From Tatumella punctata (GTDB taxonomy: Bacteria; Pseudomonadota; Gammaproteobacteria; Enterobacterales; Enterobacteriaceae), in the NCBI RefSeq assembly GCF_039523735.1, contig NZ_BAAAFW010000012.1, positions 106,244-170,243 on the forward strand: 64,000 nt of DNA, in the 5' to 3' direction. Within the stretch, counting starts at the first letter, position 1; each line of letters starts with the position of its first letter. The position numbers were made by a program, and so were the translations under genes. Shown piece after piece: positions 17,782 through 26,690 of the stretch. The notes below the pieces were generated by a model. That model was not told the DNA's origin. It saw nothing but the letters and a program-made list of their open reading frames with translations, and did not search any database.

Positions 17782-19185
17782 TCATAGTAGCGCAGAGACA
17801 CTCAGCATAACTATGTTCATAATCACAAGAATAGCCAGTAGCGGAGCCACCCATTTCAGGTAACGGATATAAGGGATTCTGGCAATCGCCAGACCGCCCA
17901 TTACCACACCGGAGGTTGGAGTAATCAGATTCACCAGCCCGGAAGCCGACTGGTACACTGTGACGACCAGATCCCGTCCGATACTGGCAAAATCGGCCAG
18001 TGGTGCCAGTACCGGCATACTGAGAACCGCCAGTCCGGAAGAAGAAGGGATCAGGAATGACAGCACGATCTCAATCAGCCAGGTCACATTAATAAACACT
18101 ACCGGCGGTAACCCCGTGACCAATTGCTCAGCCATATTGAGCAGTGTATGGGTGATCATTCCGTTATCCATCACCACTACGATCCCGCGGGCAATACCGA
18201 TGATCAATGCCACACCGAGCAGATCCCGCGCACCGTCGATAAATGCCGTGGTAAAGTCTTCCTCACTTATCCGGGCTATCAGTCCGGTGATAATGGCTGC
18301 GCCCAGGAACATGGCGGAAATTTCGCCCATCCACCAGCCTTTCACTGCCACACCATAAATCATCATCACAAAGGCCGCAGCAAACAGCAGCAGGATAATT
18401 TTACGTACCGGGGTAAAGGCTAAAGGTTCATCCCCTTGCTGAGCCAGAAAGTAACGACGGTTCTCTTCTGCTTTATCGGCCAGTACGGATAAATCAGGGT
18501 GATTACGGATACGGATAGCATAGCGGCGGACCCACCAGACGCAGGTCAGCCAGCCACTGATCAGGATAATGATCCGCAACAGCATACCGTCGGTAAACGG
18601 AATCCCGGCGGCATTGGCCGCAATCACCGTGGAAAACGGATTAATCGTCGATCCGAGGGTACCGATACCGGCCCCCAGTAATACGGTGGCGGCAGCAACC
18701 ATAGGATCAAAGCGGGCAGCGATCATCACCGGCACCAGCAGTGAATAAAACGGCAGTGACTCTTCTGCCATCCCGTAAATGGTGCCACCAAGGGCAAATA
18801 CGCCCATCAGTATCGGGATCATCCACTCTTCTTTACCTTTCAGTTTTAAGGTAACCCGCTGGATCCCCGCATCAATGGCACCGGTTCTGTTGGTCACACC
18901 GAGGAACCCGCCGATAATCAGAATAAACAGCGCCACATCAATCGCCCCGGCATTACCCGTACGGTGATCCCACAGGCCATCGATGGGAGCCAGTAAAATA
19001 TCGCTGATCCCCTGAGGATTAGGATCGACGGCCTGCCAGGTACCTGCCACCGGCACGGTTTTACCCAGGGTGTCATTCATTACCATCTGATACTGCCCGG
19101 CGGGGATCAGCCAGCTCAGTGCGGCGACCAGAATAATCAGCATAAACAGAATGGTATAGGCGGAGGGGAATTTAAAGGTCTTCAT
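17782..19185 (-). CDS. arcD: YfcC/ArcD-type arginine-ornithine transporter
   Basis: A 467-residue polytopic membrane protein of the YfcC family (DcuC-like superfamily), with about a dozen hydrophobic segments and a conserved YQSASGLVNLITPTSGVVMGGLAIA near the end. Inside the arc operon such proteins are taken to be the arginine/ornithine exchanger or an arginine importer. It is not a member of the APC-type ArcD family from Pseudomonas, so the substrate is an inference from context. It lies 47 bp after arcB and 69 bp before the argR paralogue. Confidence 0.75.
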   Translation of the reverse strand: MKTFKFPSAYTILFMLIILVAALSWLIPAGQYQMVMNDTLGKTVPVAGTWQAVDPNPQGISDILLAPIDGLWDHRTGNAGAIDVALFILIIGGFLGVTNRTGAIDAGIQRVTLKLKGKEEWMIPILMGVFALGGTIYGMAEESLPFYSLLVPVMIAARFDPMVAAATVLLGAGIGTLGSTINPFSTVIAANAAGIPFTDGMLLRIIILISGWLTCVWWVRRYAIRIRNHPDLSVLADKAEENRRYFLAQQGDEPLAFTPVRKIILLLFAAAFVMMIYGVAVKGWWMGEISAMFLGAAIITGLIARISEEDFTTAFIDGARDLLGVALIIGIARGIVVVMDNGMITHTLLNMAEQLVTGLPPVVFINVTWLIEIVLSFLIPSSSGLAVLSMPVLAPLADFASIGRDLVVTVYQSASGLVNLITPTSGVVMGGLAIARIPYIRYLKWVAPLLAILVIMNIVMLSVSALL

Positions 19186-19232
19186 TGTTATTTCTCCCTG
19201 ACAGGTACGCCGCCAGGCGTACCTGTGGTCGG

Positions 19233-20237
19233 TTAGTCTGCCAGGGTTGCGACCATGACTGCCTTGATGGTGTGCATCCTGTTTTCTGCTTCATCAAACA
19301 CAATCGAACAGGATGACTCAAACACCTCATCAGTGACTTCCAGGCCCTTCAGGCCATAAGTCTCTTCGATTTCACGGCCTACAGAGGTGTGCTCATTATG
19401 GAAAGCGGGCAGGCAATGCATAAATTTCACACCGGGATTCCCGGTTGCCGCGATCACTTGCTGGTTTACCTGATAAGGCTGCATCAGGCTGACGCGCTCT
19501 GCCCAGGCCGCTTTGGCTTCTCCCATTGACACCCAGACATCGGTATACAGAAAATCCACCCCCCGCACCCCGTCACTGACCGATTCGGTCAGGAGAATCC
19601 GGGCACCGCTGTCCGCCGCAATAGCCTGACATTGTTGTACCAGGGTCTCTTGCGGCCAGAAATCACGCGGTGCTACCAGCCGGATATCCATACCGATAAT
19701 GGCAGCGGCGACCATCAGTGAATTACCCATGTTGTTGCGGGCATCCCCCAGGTAAGCAATGCTCAGGGATGAGAGCGCTCTGTCTGGTGCATGCTCCTGC
19801 ATAGTCATTAAATCAGCCAGAATCTGGGTCGGATGAAACTCATCAGTCAGTCCGTTCCAGACCGGTACACCGGCGAATTCCGCCAGCTGTTCGACAATTG
19901 GCTGACCAAAGCCACGGTATTGAATGCCGTCGTACATCCGGCCCAGTACCCGGGCGGTATCTTTCATTGATTCTTTATGGCCAATCTGTGAACCCGATGG
20001 CCCGAGATACGTAACCCTTGCCCCCTGATCGAAAGCCGCGACTTCGAAAGCACAGCGGGTGCGGGTGGAACTCTTCTCGAAGATCAGCGCAATATTCTTA
20101 CCGGTTAACCGGGGATGCTCTTCGCCGCGCTGTTTATCCTGTTTCAACTGACGGGCGAGTGTCAGCAGGTAATCAATTTCTTCCGCTGTGTAATCCAGCA
20201 GTTTCAGAAAATGGCGGTGTTTCAGGTTAACTGACAT
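19233..20237 (-). CDS. arcB: Catabolic ornithine carbamoyltransferase
   Basis: A 334-residue carbamoyltransferase with the carbamoyl-phosphate loop SSTRTRCAFE, HPTQILAD, GDARNNMGNSL and the ornithine motif FMHCLPAFHNEHT. It lies between arcC and the transporter, so it should work in the phosphorolysis direction, splitting citrulline into ornithine and carbamoyl phosphate. It is a close paralogue of the gene at 23097-24101, which has ARG boxes and stands alone. Operon membership, not sequence, is my basis for calling this the catabolic copy. Confidence 0.9.
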   Translation of the reverse strand: MSVNLKHRHFLKLLDYTAEEIDYLLTLARQLKQDKQRGEEHPRLTGKNIALIFEKSSTRTRCAFEVAAFDQGARVTYLGPSGSQIGHKESMKDTARVLGRMYDGIQYRGFGQPIVEQLAEFAGVPVWNGLTDEFHPTQILADLMTMQEHAPDRALSSLSIAYLGDARNNMGNSLMVAAAIIGMDIRLVAPRDFWPQETLVQQCQAIAADSGARILLTESVSDGVRGVDFLYTDVWVSMGEAKAAWAERVSLMQPYQVNQQVIAATGNPGVKFMHCLPAFHNEHTSVGREIEETYGLKGLEVTDEVFESSCSIVFDEAENRMHTIKAVMVATLAD

Positions 20238-20315
20238 ATAAAATCCTTATCTGAATTATCCTTTTCCGGCTCCCGAAGAAGCCGGTGTTGAGTAACAGCA
20301 CCGGCTGGCTGGCCG

Positions 20316-21248
20316 TTATCCGGCAACAATCAGTGTGCCTTTTTTCCCGGAAAGAATGCTGCAGCCGTCCTGCAGAGCACCAATCCCGGCAATTCCGTGG
20401 CACTGCCTGACAAACCGGCAGCAGGCCGACACTTTTGGTCCCATCGATCCGGCATCAAACCTCAGTTCTTCCAGTGAACTGGCGGTTGTCTGAGCAATGG
20501 CTTCCTGTGACGGGGTATTCCAGTTCAGGTACACGGCATCTGCATCGGTGAGGATCAGTAACGCATCCGCATTCAGCTGGCGCGCCAACAGGGCGGCAGA
20601 CTGATCTTTATCAATCACGGCCTCCACTCCCTGTAACCCGTTTTCACCTTCTGTGACCGGAATTCCGCCCCCGCCGTTACAGATCACCAGATGATCATCG
20701 GCCAGCAATGTGATGATCGCCGCGCTCTCGACAATACTGACCGGCAGAGGTGAGGGCACCACCCGGCGAAAACCGTATCCGTCGGCTTTTATCTGCCACG
20801 GGTTGTCTGCCGGTAATGCAGCCAGCTGATCGGCTGAATACAGCGGACCGATAAACTTACAGGGATCCTGAAATGCCGGATCCAGCGTATCGACCTTCAC
20901 CTGTGTCAGAAGGGTGGTAATATGGGTATCCGGCAGACAGTTTTTCAGGGCCTGCTGCAGCATATAGCCAATCATTCCCTGGGTTTCGGCCCCCAGCACA
21001 TCCAGCGGGTAGGGGTTGACGGAGGTATAAGCAGCATTCTGTAGTGCCAGCAGCCCGACCTGAGGCCCGTTACCATGCACCAGTACCACCCGCCATTGTG
21101 CGGTCAGTCCGGCAATCACGCTGGCGGCAATCAGGATATTTTTTTGCTGAATACCGGCTTCCAGAGGGTCGCCGCGTTTCAGCAGCGCATTGCCTCCCAG
21201 AGCAACGACCAGTATCGGTTTTTTGTCCATATTATTTGTCCCGCTCAT
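20316..21248 (-). CDS. arcC: Carbamate kinase
   Basis: A 310-residue amino acid kinase family enzyme that converts carbamoyl phosphate and ADP to ATP, CO2 and ammonia, the energy-yielding step of the deiminase pathway. VVALGGNALLKRGDP, VVLVHGNGPQVG and ICNGGGGIPV are typical. ATG 21248 shares its first base with the arcA stop codon (TAATG), which indicates translational coupling. A second in-frame ATG at 21230, preceded by GGGA, gives a protein closer to the family length and cannot be excluded. Confidence 0.93.
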   Translation of the reverse strand: MSGTNNMDKKPILVVALGGNALLKRGDPLEAGIQQKNILIAASVIAGLTAQWRVVLVHGNGPQVGLLALQNAAYTSVNPYPLDVLGAETQGMIGYMLQQALKNCLPDTHITTLLTQVKVDTLDPAFQDPCKFIGPLYSADQLAALPADNPWQIKADGYGFRRVVPSPLPVSIVESAAIITLLADDHLVICNGGGGIPVTEGENGLQGVEAVIDKDQSAALLARQLNADALLILTDADAVYLNWNTPSQEAIAQTTASSLEELRFDAGSMGPKVSACCRFVRQCHGIAGIGALQDGCSILSGKKGTLIVAG

Positions 21249-22468
21249 TAAATACCGTCCCTTTCCAGCGGACAGCTCATGCACCTTGCACCACCGCGTC
21301 CTCTGCCCAGTTCATCACCGGCGATGGGGAGTACGGTGATCCCGGCTTTATCGTATTTTTCGTTAGTCCGGAGATTGCGTTCGTAGCCAATCACCACCCC
21401 CGGCCGGATGGTCAGCACATTGTTGGCATCGTTCCATTGCTCGCGCTCTGCTTCGAAACGATCACCTCCGGTTGTGATCAGGCGGATATGGTCAATATCC
21501 AGAGCCAGCTCAAGAGCTTTGGTAAAACCACTTTCTTCCGTACGTCGCAGACCGCCATAACCATCCGGAGTCAGTGTCCAGCAAGGGATATGCTGGTTAA
21601 TGATCTGCGGGTAGATAGAAAAAGTATTGATATCCAGGTGTGTCATCACGGTATCAAGATGCATACAGGAGCGTTGCTGAGGTAATTCCAGCACGATAAC
21701 GTGGCTGGCCTGCTGATGTTTAAACAAGGCGCTGGCAAGAAATTCTATTCCCTGGGCGGTGGTACGTTCCGACAAACCGATAACTACCGTGCCGCGGCCA
21801 ATAACCAGCACATCGCCACCCTCGAGGGTGGCATTATCATAGTTAAGATCGTCATCCCCGTAATAGCGGATAAAATCACCGTCATTAAAGGCCGGGTGCC
21901 AGCGGTAGATAGCCCGCAGGTTATGGGTTTCCCGCTGGCGGGCTATTTTTGCCATCGGGTTAATACTGACCCCCTGATAAATCCAGCATGAGGTGTCGCG
22001 GGTAAATAAATGGTTGGGTAACGGACGGGTAATAAAGTCGTCCTGATCATTCTGACGTCCGGCAATATTACGTATTTCCGCAGGTAATTCATCGCAGGTT
22101 AAGCCTCCGGTGAAATGACTGGCCAGCAGGCGGTGTGGCATTTGATCCAGCCAGCTACGGATATCGGCCGCAAAACGTGGCCCGAGGCGATAATCAGAAA
22201 TTTGCGTTTCCAGCAGCCAGTGTTTTGCCGCCGGAACATCCAGCGTCCGGGTCAGTAAATCTGACAGTAGCAGTACCTCAATCCCCTGCTGTCGCAGGGT
22301 ATCGGCAAACTGATCGTGCTCTTCTCCTGCCCGTTCAACAGATAATACATCGTCGAACAGCAGATCCTGGCAATTGCCAGGCGTCAGCCTTTTCAGGCTC
22401 AGATGAGGGCGATGGAGTAATACGCTGCGTAATGTACCAATTTCAGAACCAACATAATGCTTTTCCAT
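21248..22468 (-). CDS. arcA: Arginine deiminase
   Basis: A 406-residue guanidino-modifying enzyme hydrolysing arginine to citrulline and ammonia. The catalytic Cys396 is in GGARCMSCP; the active-site FTRDTSCWI, EGGDVLVIGRG and HLDTVMTHLD motifs are intact. It is the first gene of the arcA-arcC-arcB-transporter-argR operon. This gene is not the ArcA response regulator, which shares the name. Confidence 0.97.
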   Translation of the reverse strand: MEKHYVGSEIGTLRSVLLHRPHLSLKRLTPGNCQDLLFDDVLSVERAGEEHDQFADTLRQQGIEVLLLSDLLTRTLDVPAAKHWLLETQISDYRLGPRFAADIRSWLDQMPHRLLASHFTGGLTCDELPAEIRNIAGRQNDQDDFITRPLPNHLFTRDTSCWIYQGVSINPMAKIARQRETHNLRAIYRWHPAFNDGDFIRYYGDDDLNYDNATLEGGDVLVIGRGTVVIGLSERTTAQGIEFLASALFKHQQASHVIVLELPQQRSCMHLDTVMTHLDINTFSIYPQIINQHIPCWTLTPDGYGGLRRTEESGFTKALELALDIDHIRLITTGGDRFEAEREQWNDANNVLTIRPGVVIGYERNLRTNEKYDKAGITVLPIAGDELGRGRGGARCMSCPLERDGI

Positions 22469-23096
22469 AGATGCTCCTTATCGGTGGAATAAACAGTATC
22501 TGCTGAATTAAACAACAGACACTGTTCCTGATAACTCGCCTGAAAATAACGAATTACCAGCACTAAGAACTGTGACTATATTCAAGGAGTTGTTGGTTAT
22601 TGTCAGGGGGTTGCCGCTTTATGAGAGGGATCATTATTTAGGATTTTATTTTTTTATATAAAATGAAAATATACCCGAATAATCAGCGTGGTTATTTCAA
22701 CTAGCGTAGTCTGTAACGCTATTTTAAAAAGCACAAAAATAAATATGATATTGATATTTAACGACAAATTTATCGTGTTGAATTTTTATACATTATACAA
22801 GGTGATTATTTAATACGCCGAACTGGCCGGGGAATAGTTATTCACAGAAGTGGCAGGAAATGAAAAGTTATATTTATGAACTGATTCTTGTTTTTTATTA
22901 TTATTCTCTGATAACAGTCAGTTATATACATCACTGCCGGCGATCGGATACCAGATATGCAGTTATAATGAATGTTATTTCCTTTTGTCTGCTTGCCAGA
23001 CGACGGATTTTAAAATAACTATGCCACAGGCGATGGCTGCGCAGAAAAGAGCATGCAGTGACAGACAGCACTATCACTGCAAAATCGCGGGACTGA
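22469..23096. promoter_or_regulatory. Control region of the arc operon
   Basis: This 628-bp AT-rich gap between argF and arcA has no credible gene. A single good ARG box is at 22777-22794 (core TGAATTTTTATACA, one mismatch to TGAAT-N4-ATTCA). TTGATATTTAACGA at 22751-22764 is an FNR-like site with 8 of 10 matches, and TGTGA at 22571-22575 followed by N6-TCAAG resembles a CRP half site. Arginine and anaerobic control would suit the operon, but only the ARG box is convincing. A 7-bp stem without U-tract (23055-23080) follows argF. Confidence 0.5.
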
Positions 23097-24101
23097 TTAC
23101 GGGCTGAGAGTCGCAACCATGACCGCTTTAATGGTATGCATCCGGTTTTCTGCCTGATCAAACACAATGCTGTGAGGTGACTCAAAAACGTCATTAGTCA
23201 CTTCAATACCCTCAGTAAAGCCATATTGTTCGGCCATCTGTTTGCCCAGAGTGGTTTGATCGTCGTGGAACGCCGGCAGGCAGTGGAGGAACTTCACCTG
23301 TGGATTACCGGTAAGCGCCAGCATATGGTTGTTTACCTGGTACGGACGCAGCAGGGCAATCCGTTCGGCCCAGGCTTCTTTTGCTTCACCCATCGACACC
23401 CAGACATCCGTATAAATAAAGTCTGCGCCTTTTACTCCATCAGTAACGGATTCCGTCAGGGTTATTTTCCCGCCGGTCTGCCGGGCGACGGCCAGGCACT
23501 CTTCCACCAGCTCTGCATCCGGCCAGCATGCTTTCGGCGCGACCAGCCGTAAATCAAGTCCGGTCAGTGCTGCCGCTTCCAGCATCGAATTTCCCATGTT
23601 ATTACGGGCATCGCCTGCATACACCAGGGTTATCTGGTTCCAGGACTTACCCGGTAAGTGCTCCCGCATAGTCAGCAAATCGGCCAGTAACTGGGTCGGA
23701 TGAAACTCCGTCGTCAGACCATTCCAGACCGGTACCCCGGCATATTCAGCCAGCGTCTCGACAATACTCTGTTCATATCCGCGGTACTGGATACCGTCAT
23801 ACATCCTTCCCAGTACCCGTGCTGTATCTTTGATTGATTCTTTATGGCCGATCTGGTTACCACTGGCACCCAGCCAGGTCACCCTGGCCCCCTGATCGTA
23901 AGCGGCAACTTCGAAAGAGCAACGGGTTCGGGTCGAATCTTTTTCGAAGATGAGCGCAATATTTTTTCCTTGCAGGGCAGGGGATTCCTCACCTTGTTTT
24001 TTATCCTGTTTCAGGCTGGCGGCCAGACTCAGTAACTGTTCAAGTTCAGCAGAGGTAAAATCCAAGAGTCTCAGGAAATTACGCTGGTAAAGCTTACTCA
24101 T
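23097..24101 (-). CDS. argF: Anabolic ornithine carbamoyltransferase
   Basis: A 334-residue enzyme converting ornithine and carbamoyl phosphate to citrulline in arginine synthesis. It has DSTRTRCSFE, HPTQLLAD, GDARNNMGNS and FLHCLPAFHDDQT. It starts MSKLYQRNFLRLLDFT and is closely related to arcB 3 kb away. Two correctly spaced ARG boxes upstream mark it as the biosynthetic copy, corresponding to argI, which also neighbours rraB in E. coli and Salmonella. Confidence 0.93.
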   Translation of the reverse strand: MSKLYQRNFLRLLDFTSAELEQLLSLAASLKQDKKQGEESPALQGKNIALIFEKDSTRTRCSFEVAAYDQGARVTWLGASGNQIGHKESIKDTARVLGRMYDGIQYRGYEQSIVETLAEYAGVPVWNGLTTEFHPTQLLADLLTMREHLPGKSWNQITLVYAGDARNNMGNSMLEAAALTGLDLRLVAPKACWPDAELVEECLAVARQTGGKITLTESVTDGVKGADFIYTDVWVSMGEAKEAWAERIALLRPYQVNNHMLALTGNPQVKFLHCLPAFHDDQTTLGKQMAEQYGFTEGIEVTNDVFESPHSIVFDQAENRMHTIKAVMVATLSP

Positions 24102-24125
24102 ATATCGCTCCGGAGATAAAAATCA

Positions 24126-24164
24126 TATGAATTAATATTCAATCTATATGTATGAATATTCATT
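24126..24164. promoter_or_regulatory. Pair of ARG boxes (ArgR operator) for argF
   Basis: Box 1, 24126-24143, has a core TGAATTAATATTCA that matches the ArgR consensus TGAATWWWWATTCA perfectly. Box 2, 24147-24164, matches with two mismatches. They are separated by exactly 3 bp, the classical arrangement for hexameric ArgR, and begin 25 bp upstream of the argF start codon. Confidence 0.9.
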
Positions 24165-24278
24165 TTCAACCTTATTTTCAGTTATCCTGCGCTTTAGAGT
24201 AGTGCCGCGCCTGTGGCTGTGGGAAAATAGCCGCTGATGCGGGGGAATGCCCCTGAGCGCACCTGAGGAATAATCCCT

Positions 24279-24704
24279 ATGACATTTGAATCCTTTATGG
24301 AAGAACAGCGCGAAGAAACACGCGAAATCATTGAAGAATTACTGGAAGATGGCAGCGATCCTGATGCGCTCTATACCATAGAGCATCATTTATCCTGCGA
24401 CAGTTTTGATGCGCTGGAAAAAGCCGCTGTTGATGCATTCAAACTGGGCTATGAAGTGACTGATCCGGAAGAGCTGGAACTGGAAGACGGCACCACAGTT
24501 ATGTGTGTCGATATTATCAGCGAAGTGGCACTGAAGGATGAACTGATTAATGCTCAGATCGAACAACTGGTGAAAATGGCCGGTAAGCACAATGTGGATT
24601 ACGACGGCTGGGGAACTTACTTTGAAGATCCTGATGCCGAAGATGAAGACGAAGAGGATGATGAAGACGGTTCTGACTCCCATGACAACGGTGTGCGTCA
24701 CTAA
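24279..24704 (+). CDS. rraB: Regulator of ribonuclease E activity B
   Basis: A 141-residue acidic protein with the RraB family core (EEQREETREIIEELLEDGSDP, ALEKAAVDAFKLGYEV, DYDGWGTYFEDPD) and a highly acidic tail. RraB binds the C-terminal half of RNase E and changes degradosome composition. It is divergent from argF, as in E. coli. Confidence 0.96.
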   Translation: MTFESFMEEQREETREIIEELLEDGSDPDALYTIEHHLSCDSFDALEKAAVDAFKLGYEVTDPEELELEDGTTVMCVDIISEVALKDELINAQIEQLVKMAGKHNVDYDGWGTYFEDPDAEDEDEEDDEDGSDSHDNGVRH

Positions 24705-24807
24705 TTAGTTGTCAGTTTTCGTCGTAAGCCCGTCCCCTGGTCTGATGATAACGGATGGCCGGGGCAGCGTTCACCTGCAGATTTTTTTGTCTGATATCCA
24801 CTGAATT

Positions 24808-25569
24808 ATGAATGACTCAGCCCTGATAGCCCCCCTGTTACAGTTTTTACATTGCCGGACACCCCGGTCATGGCTTGATGAAGCCGCCAGACCAGAAAAT
24901 CTGCCATTACTATTAATCGATCACCTGACCTGTGAACTGAAAGCCGCACAGACCGCGGCCTGGCTGCTCCGTAAATATGCAGCGGATAAACCCGGTAGTG
25001 AAACCCTTAATCACTGGTTGTTGCCTTACGAAAATTTTATCTACCGTGAATGTCCTGACAGTGATTTTATTGAGGCTCACCGCAGTCTGGGTAACCGGAT
25101 TACACGGCGGGCAGAGTGTCCCCGCGCTGATGATCTGATTGATAAAATGGTGCTGTTGATAAAAGAAGAATTGCACCATTTTTATCAGGTCTGGGAAATT
25201 ATGCAGTCCCGGGGGGTGGCCTACCATAAAATTACCGCCAGCCGTTATGCCAGAGGACTACTGCGCGAGGTGACCACCCATGAACCCGACACGCTGGTGG
25301 ATAAACTAATCTGTGGTGCATATATCGAAGCACGTTCCTGTGAACGTTTTGCCGCACTGGCCCCGTACCTTGATCCTGAACTGGCAAAATTCTACCGTTC
25401 GTTATTACGTTCTGAAGCCCGTCATTATCAGGACTATCTGACCCTTGCACGACAGATTTCCCCCGGTGATATCAGTGCACGGATCCGGAAAATAGGCGAA
25501 ACGGAAGCAGCATTAATTACCGGACCGGACACGGAGTTACGTTTCCATAGCGGTCCGCTATCACATTAG
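24808..25569 (+). CDS. miaE: tRNA 2-methylthio-N6-isopentenyladenosine hydroxylase
   Basis: A 253-residue diiron monooxygenase that hydroxylates ms2i6A37 to ms2io6A in tRNAs. The ferritin-like iron ligands are visible: Glu in CELKAAQTA, EELHHF, and EARSCERF with SEARHYQDY. It is collinear with the Salmonella protein and in the same place (after rraB); E. coli K-12 lacks it. The reaction needs O2, so the modification reports on oxygen. Confidence 0.93.
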   Translation: MNDSALIAPLLQFLHCRTPRSWLDEAARPENLPLLLIDHLTCELKAAQTAAWLLRKYAADKPGSETLNHWLLPYENFIYRECPDSDFIEAHRSLGNRITRRAECPRADDLIDKMVLLIKEELHHFYQVWEIMQSRGVAYHKITASRYARGLLREVTTHEPDTLVDKLICGAYIEARSCERFAALAPYLDPELAKFYRSLLRSEARHYQDYLTLARQISPGDISARIRKIGETEAALITGPDTELRFHSGPLSH

Positions 25570-25850
25570 AGAAACCTTTTGATAACATTATGGTTTTTGT
25601 TTTAATGGCAAATCATTCGGGTGTTTATTCCATGTAGTGTAATCATTAAAGCCTAATGATCTGCATGTTATCTAATATTTAGCAGTAACGACTGCATTTT
25701 TGGCTTTATCCGGTTGGTTTGTCATTATCATTCATTTATTTTGAATAAGATAAGCAATTTGTTCAGCTTTCGTGCAACCGGACACAGGGCTATGATTCAC
25801 CGCATCAAGGCAATACGGCCTTCAGACAAAAATAAATTAAGGTGACCCTC

Positions 25851-26060
25851 ATGAAATCCATCAAAACTTTAGTTGCAGTTGCAGTCCTTTCCCTGATTTC
25901 TTTCGGTAGCTTTGCTCAGAGCGTTACCGCCTGTGCAAGTACTCTTGATGCCGCTGAAGCACAGATTGCAGCTCAGGCCCACAAAGCCGGCGCTTCTTAT
26001 AAAATTACCGAAGCAAATTACAACAATGGCGTGCATATGACCGCCGAACTGAATAAGTAA
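25851..26060 (+). CDS. Small periplasmic DUF1471 protein (copy 1)
   Basis: A 69-residue secreted protein of the YdgH/BhsA/McbA (DUF1471) family. A signal peptide of about 22 residues ends in SFGSFA; the mature domain SVTACASTLDAAEAQIAAQA...NNGVHMTAELNK is the family fold. ATG 25851 follows AAGGTGA; an upstream in-frame GTG overlaps that ribosome binding site. Relatives respond to stress and affect biofilm, but the job of this one is unknown. It has a paralogue 350 bp downstream. Confidence 0.85.
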   Translation: MKSIKTLVAVAVLSLISFGSFAQSVTACASTLDAAEAQIAAQAHKAGASYKITEANYNNGVHMTAELNK

Positions 26061-26071
26061 CAGAGACAGAA

Positions 26072-26107
26072 GGCTCCCCGGCGGAAAATATCCCCGGGGG
26101 AGTCTTT
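26072..26107 (+). terminator. Probable terminator after DUF1471 copy 1
   Basis: CTCCCCGG (26074-26081) pairs with CCGGGGGAG (26094-26102, one bulged G) and is followed by TCTTT. It lies 14 bp after the stop codon. The rest of the gap to 26409 holds nothing I recognise. Confidence 0.6.
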
Positions 26108-26409
26108 CCTGTAATATTCCCCCGCCACCTGTCTGCGCCTGTATTTTCAGGCTCCTCACTCAGTTATCTGCTGTGTTATATAAAATCCGGCCCGGACAGA
26201 CGGATATTTTATCCGCGGAACAGAACCTGAATTCACCGGATAATTGCCGGTTGAATAGCTGAACAACTGCGCTACAGTCGGGACTGAAGTCACCGGCGAT
26301 ATGTGTGCCCTGTCCCGTCAGGCGACTGACGACATCTGACAGGCCTGGCGGTCATGTCATCAGGGGAATCATCATCCGGCCAGTGACCCAACCGTTAAAG
26401 GAAGCGACC

Positions 26410-26619
26410 ATGAATACAATAAAAACCGTACTGGCGGTGAGTCTGGTGTCTTTACTTTCATTCAGTAGTTTTGCGGAAAGTGTGACTGCAACGGCAGATA
26501 ATCTGGATGATGCGGAGGCGAAAATCGCGGCGCAGGCCAAAAAAGCCGGAAAATCGTATACCATCATTGAAGCCACTATGAATAATGGTGTGCATATGAC
26601 GGCAGAGCTGCATAAATAA
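26410..26619 (+). CDS. Small periplasmic DUF1471 protein (copy 2)
   Basis: A 69-residue protein, same length and collinear with the gene at 25851. The signal peptide ends SFSSFA and the mature part is SVTATADNLDDAEAKIAAQA...NNGVHMTAELHK. About two thirds of positions agree with copy 1, and it lacks the Cys found there, so this is a tandem duplication that has had time to diverge. ATG 26410 gives the typical signal peptide; the longer upstream frame is not secretory. Confidence 0.85.
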   Translation: MNTIKTVLAVSLVSLLSFSSFAESVTATADNLDDAEAKIAAQAKKAGKSYTIIEATMNNGVHMTAELHK

Positions 26620-26630
26620 ATCTGCCATCA

Positions 26631-26670
26631 AAAAAAACAGCTATCTGCGTCTGCGGATAGCTGTTTTTTT
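26631..26670. terminator. Bidirectional terminator
   Basis: A perfect 15-bp stem: seven A plus CAGCTATC (26631-26645) against GATAGCTG plus seven T (26656-26670). It serves the DUF1471 gene on the plus strand and the C45 hydrolase gene on the minus strand. Confidence 0.9.
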
Positions 26671-26690
26671 ACGGATCCGGCCGCTGACTC

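Noticed and set aside
17782..19185. Anaerobic C4-dicarboxylate transporter DcuC
   Set aside because: Related superfamily, but the gene lies inside a complete arginine deiminase operon, and its sequence is of the YfcC type.
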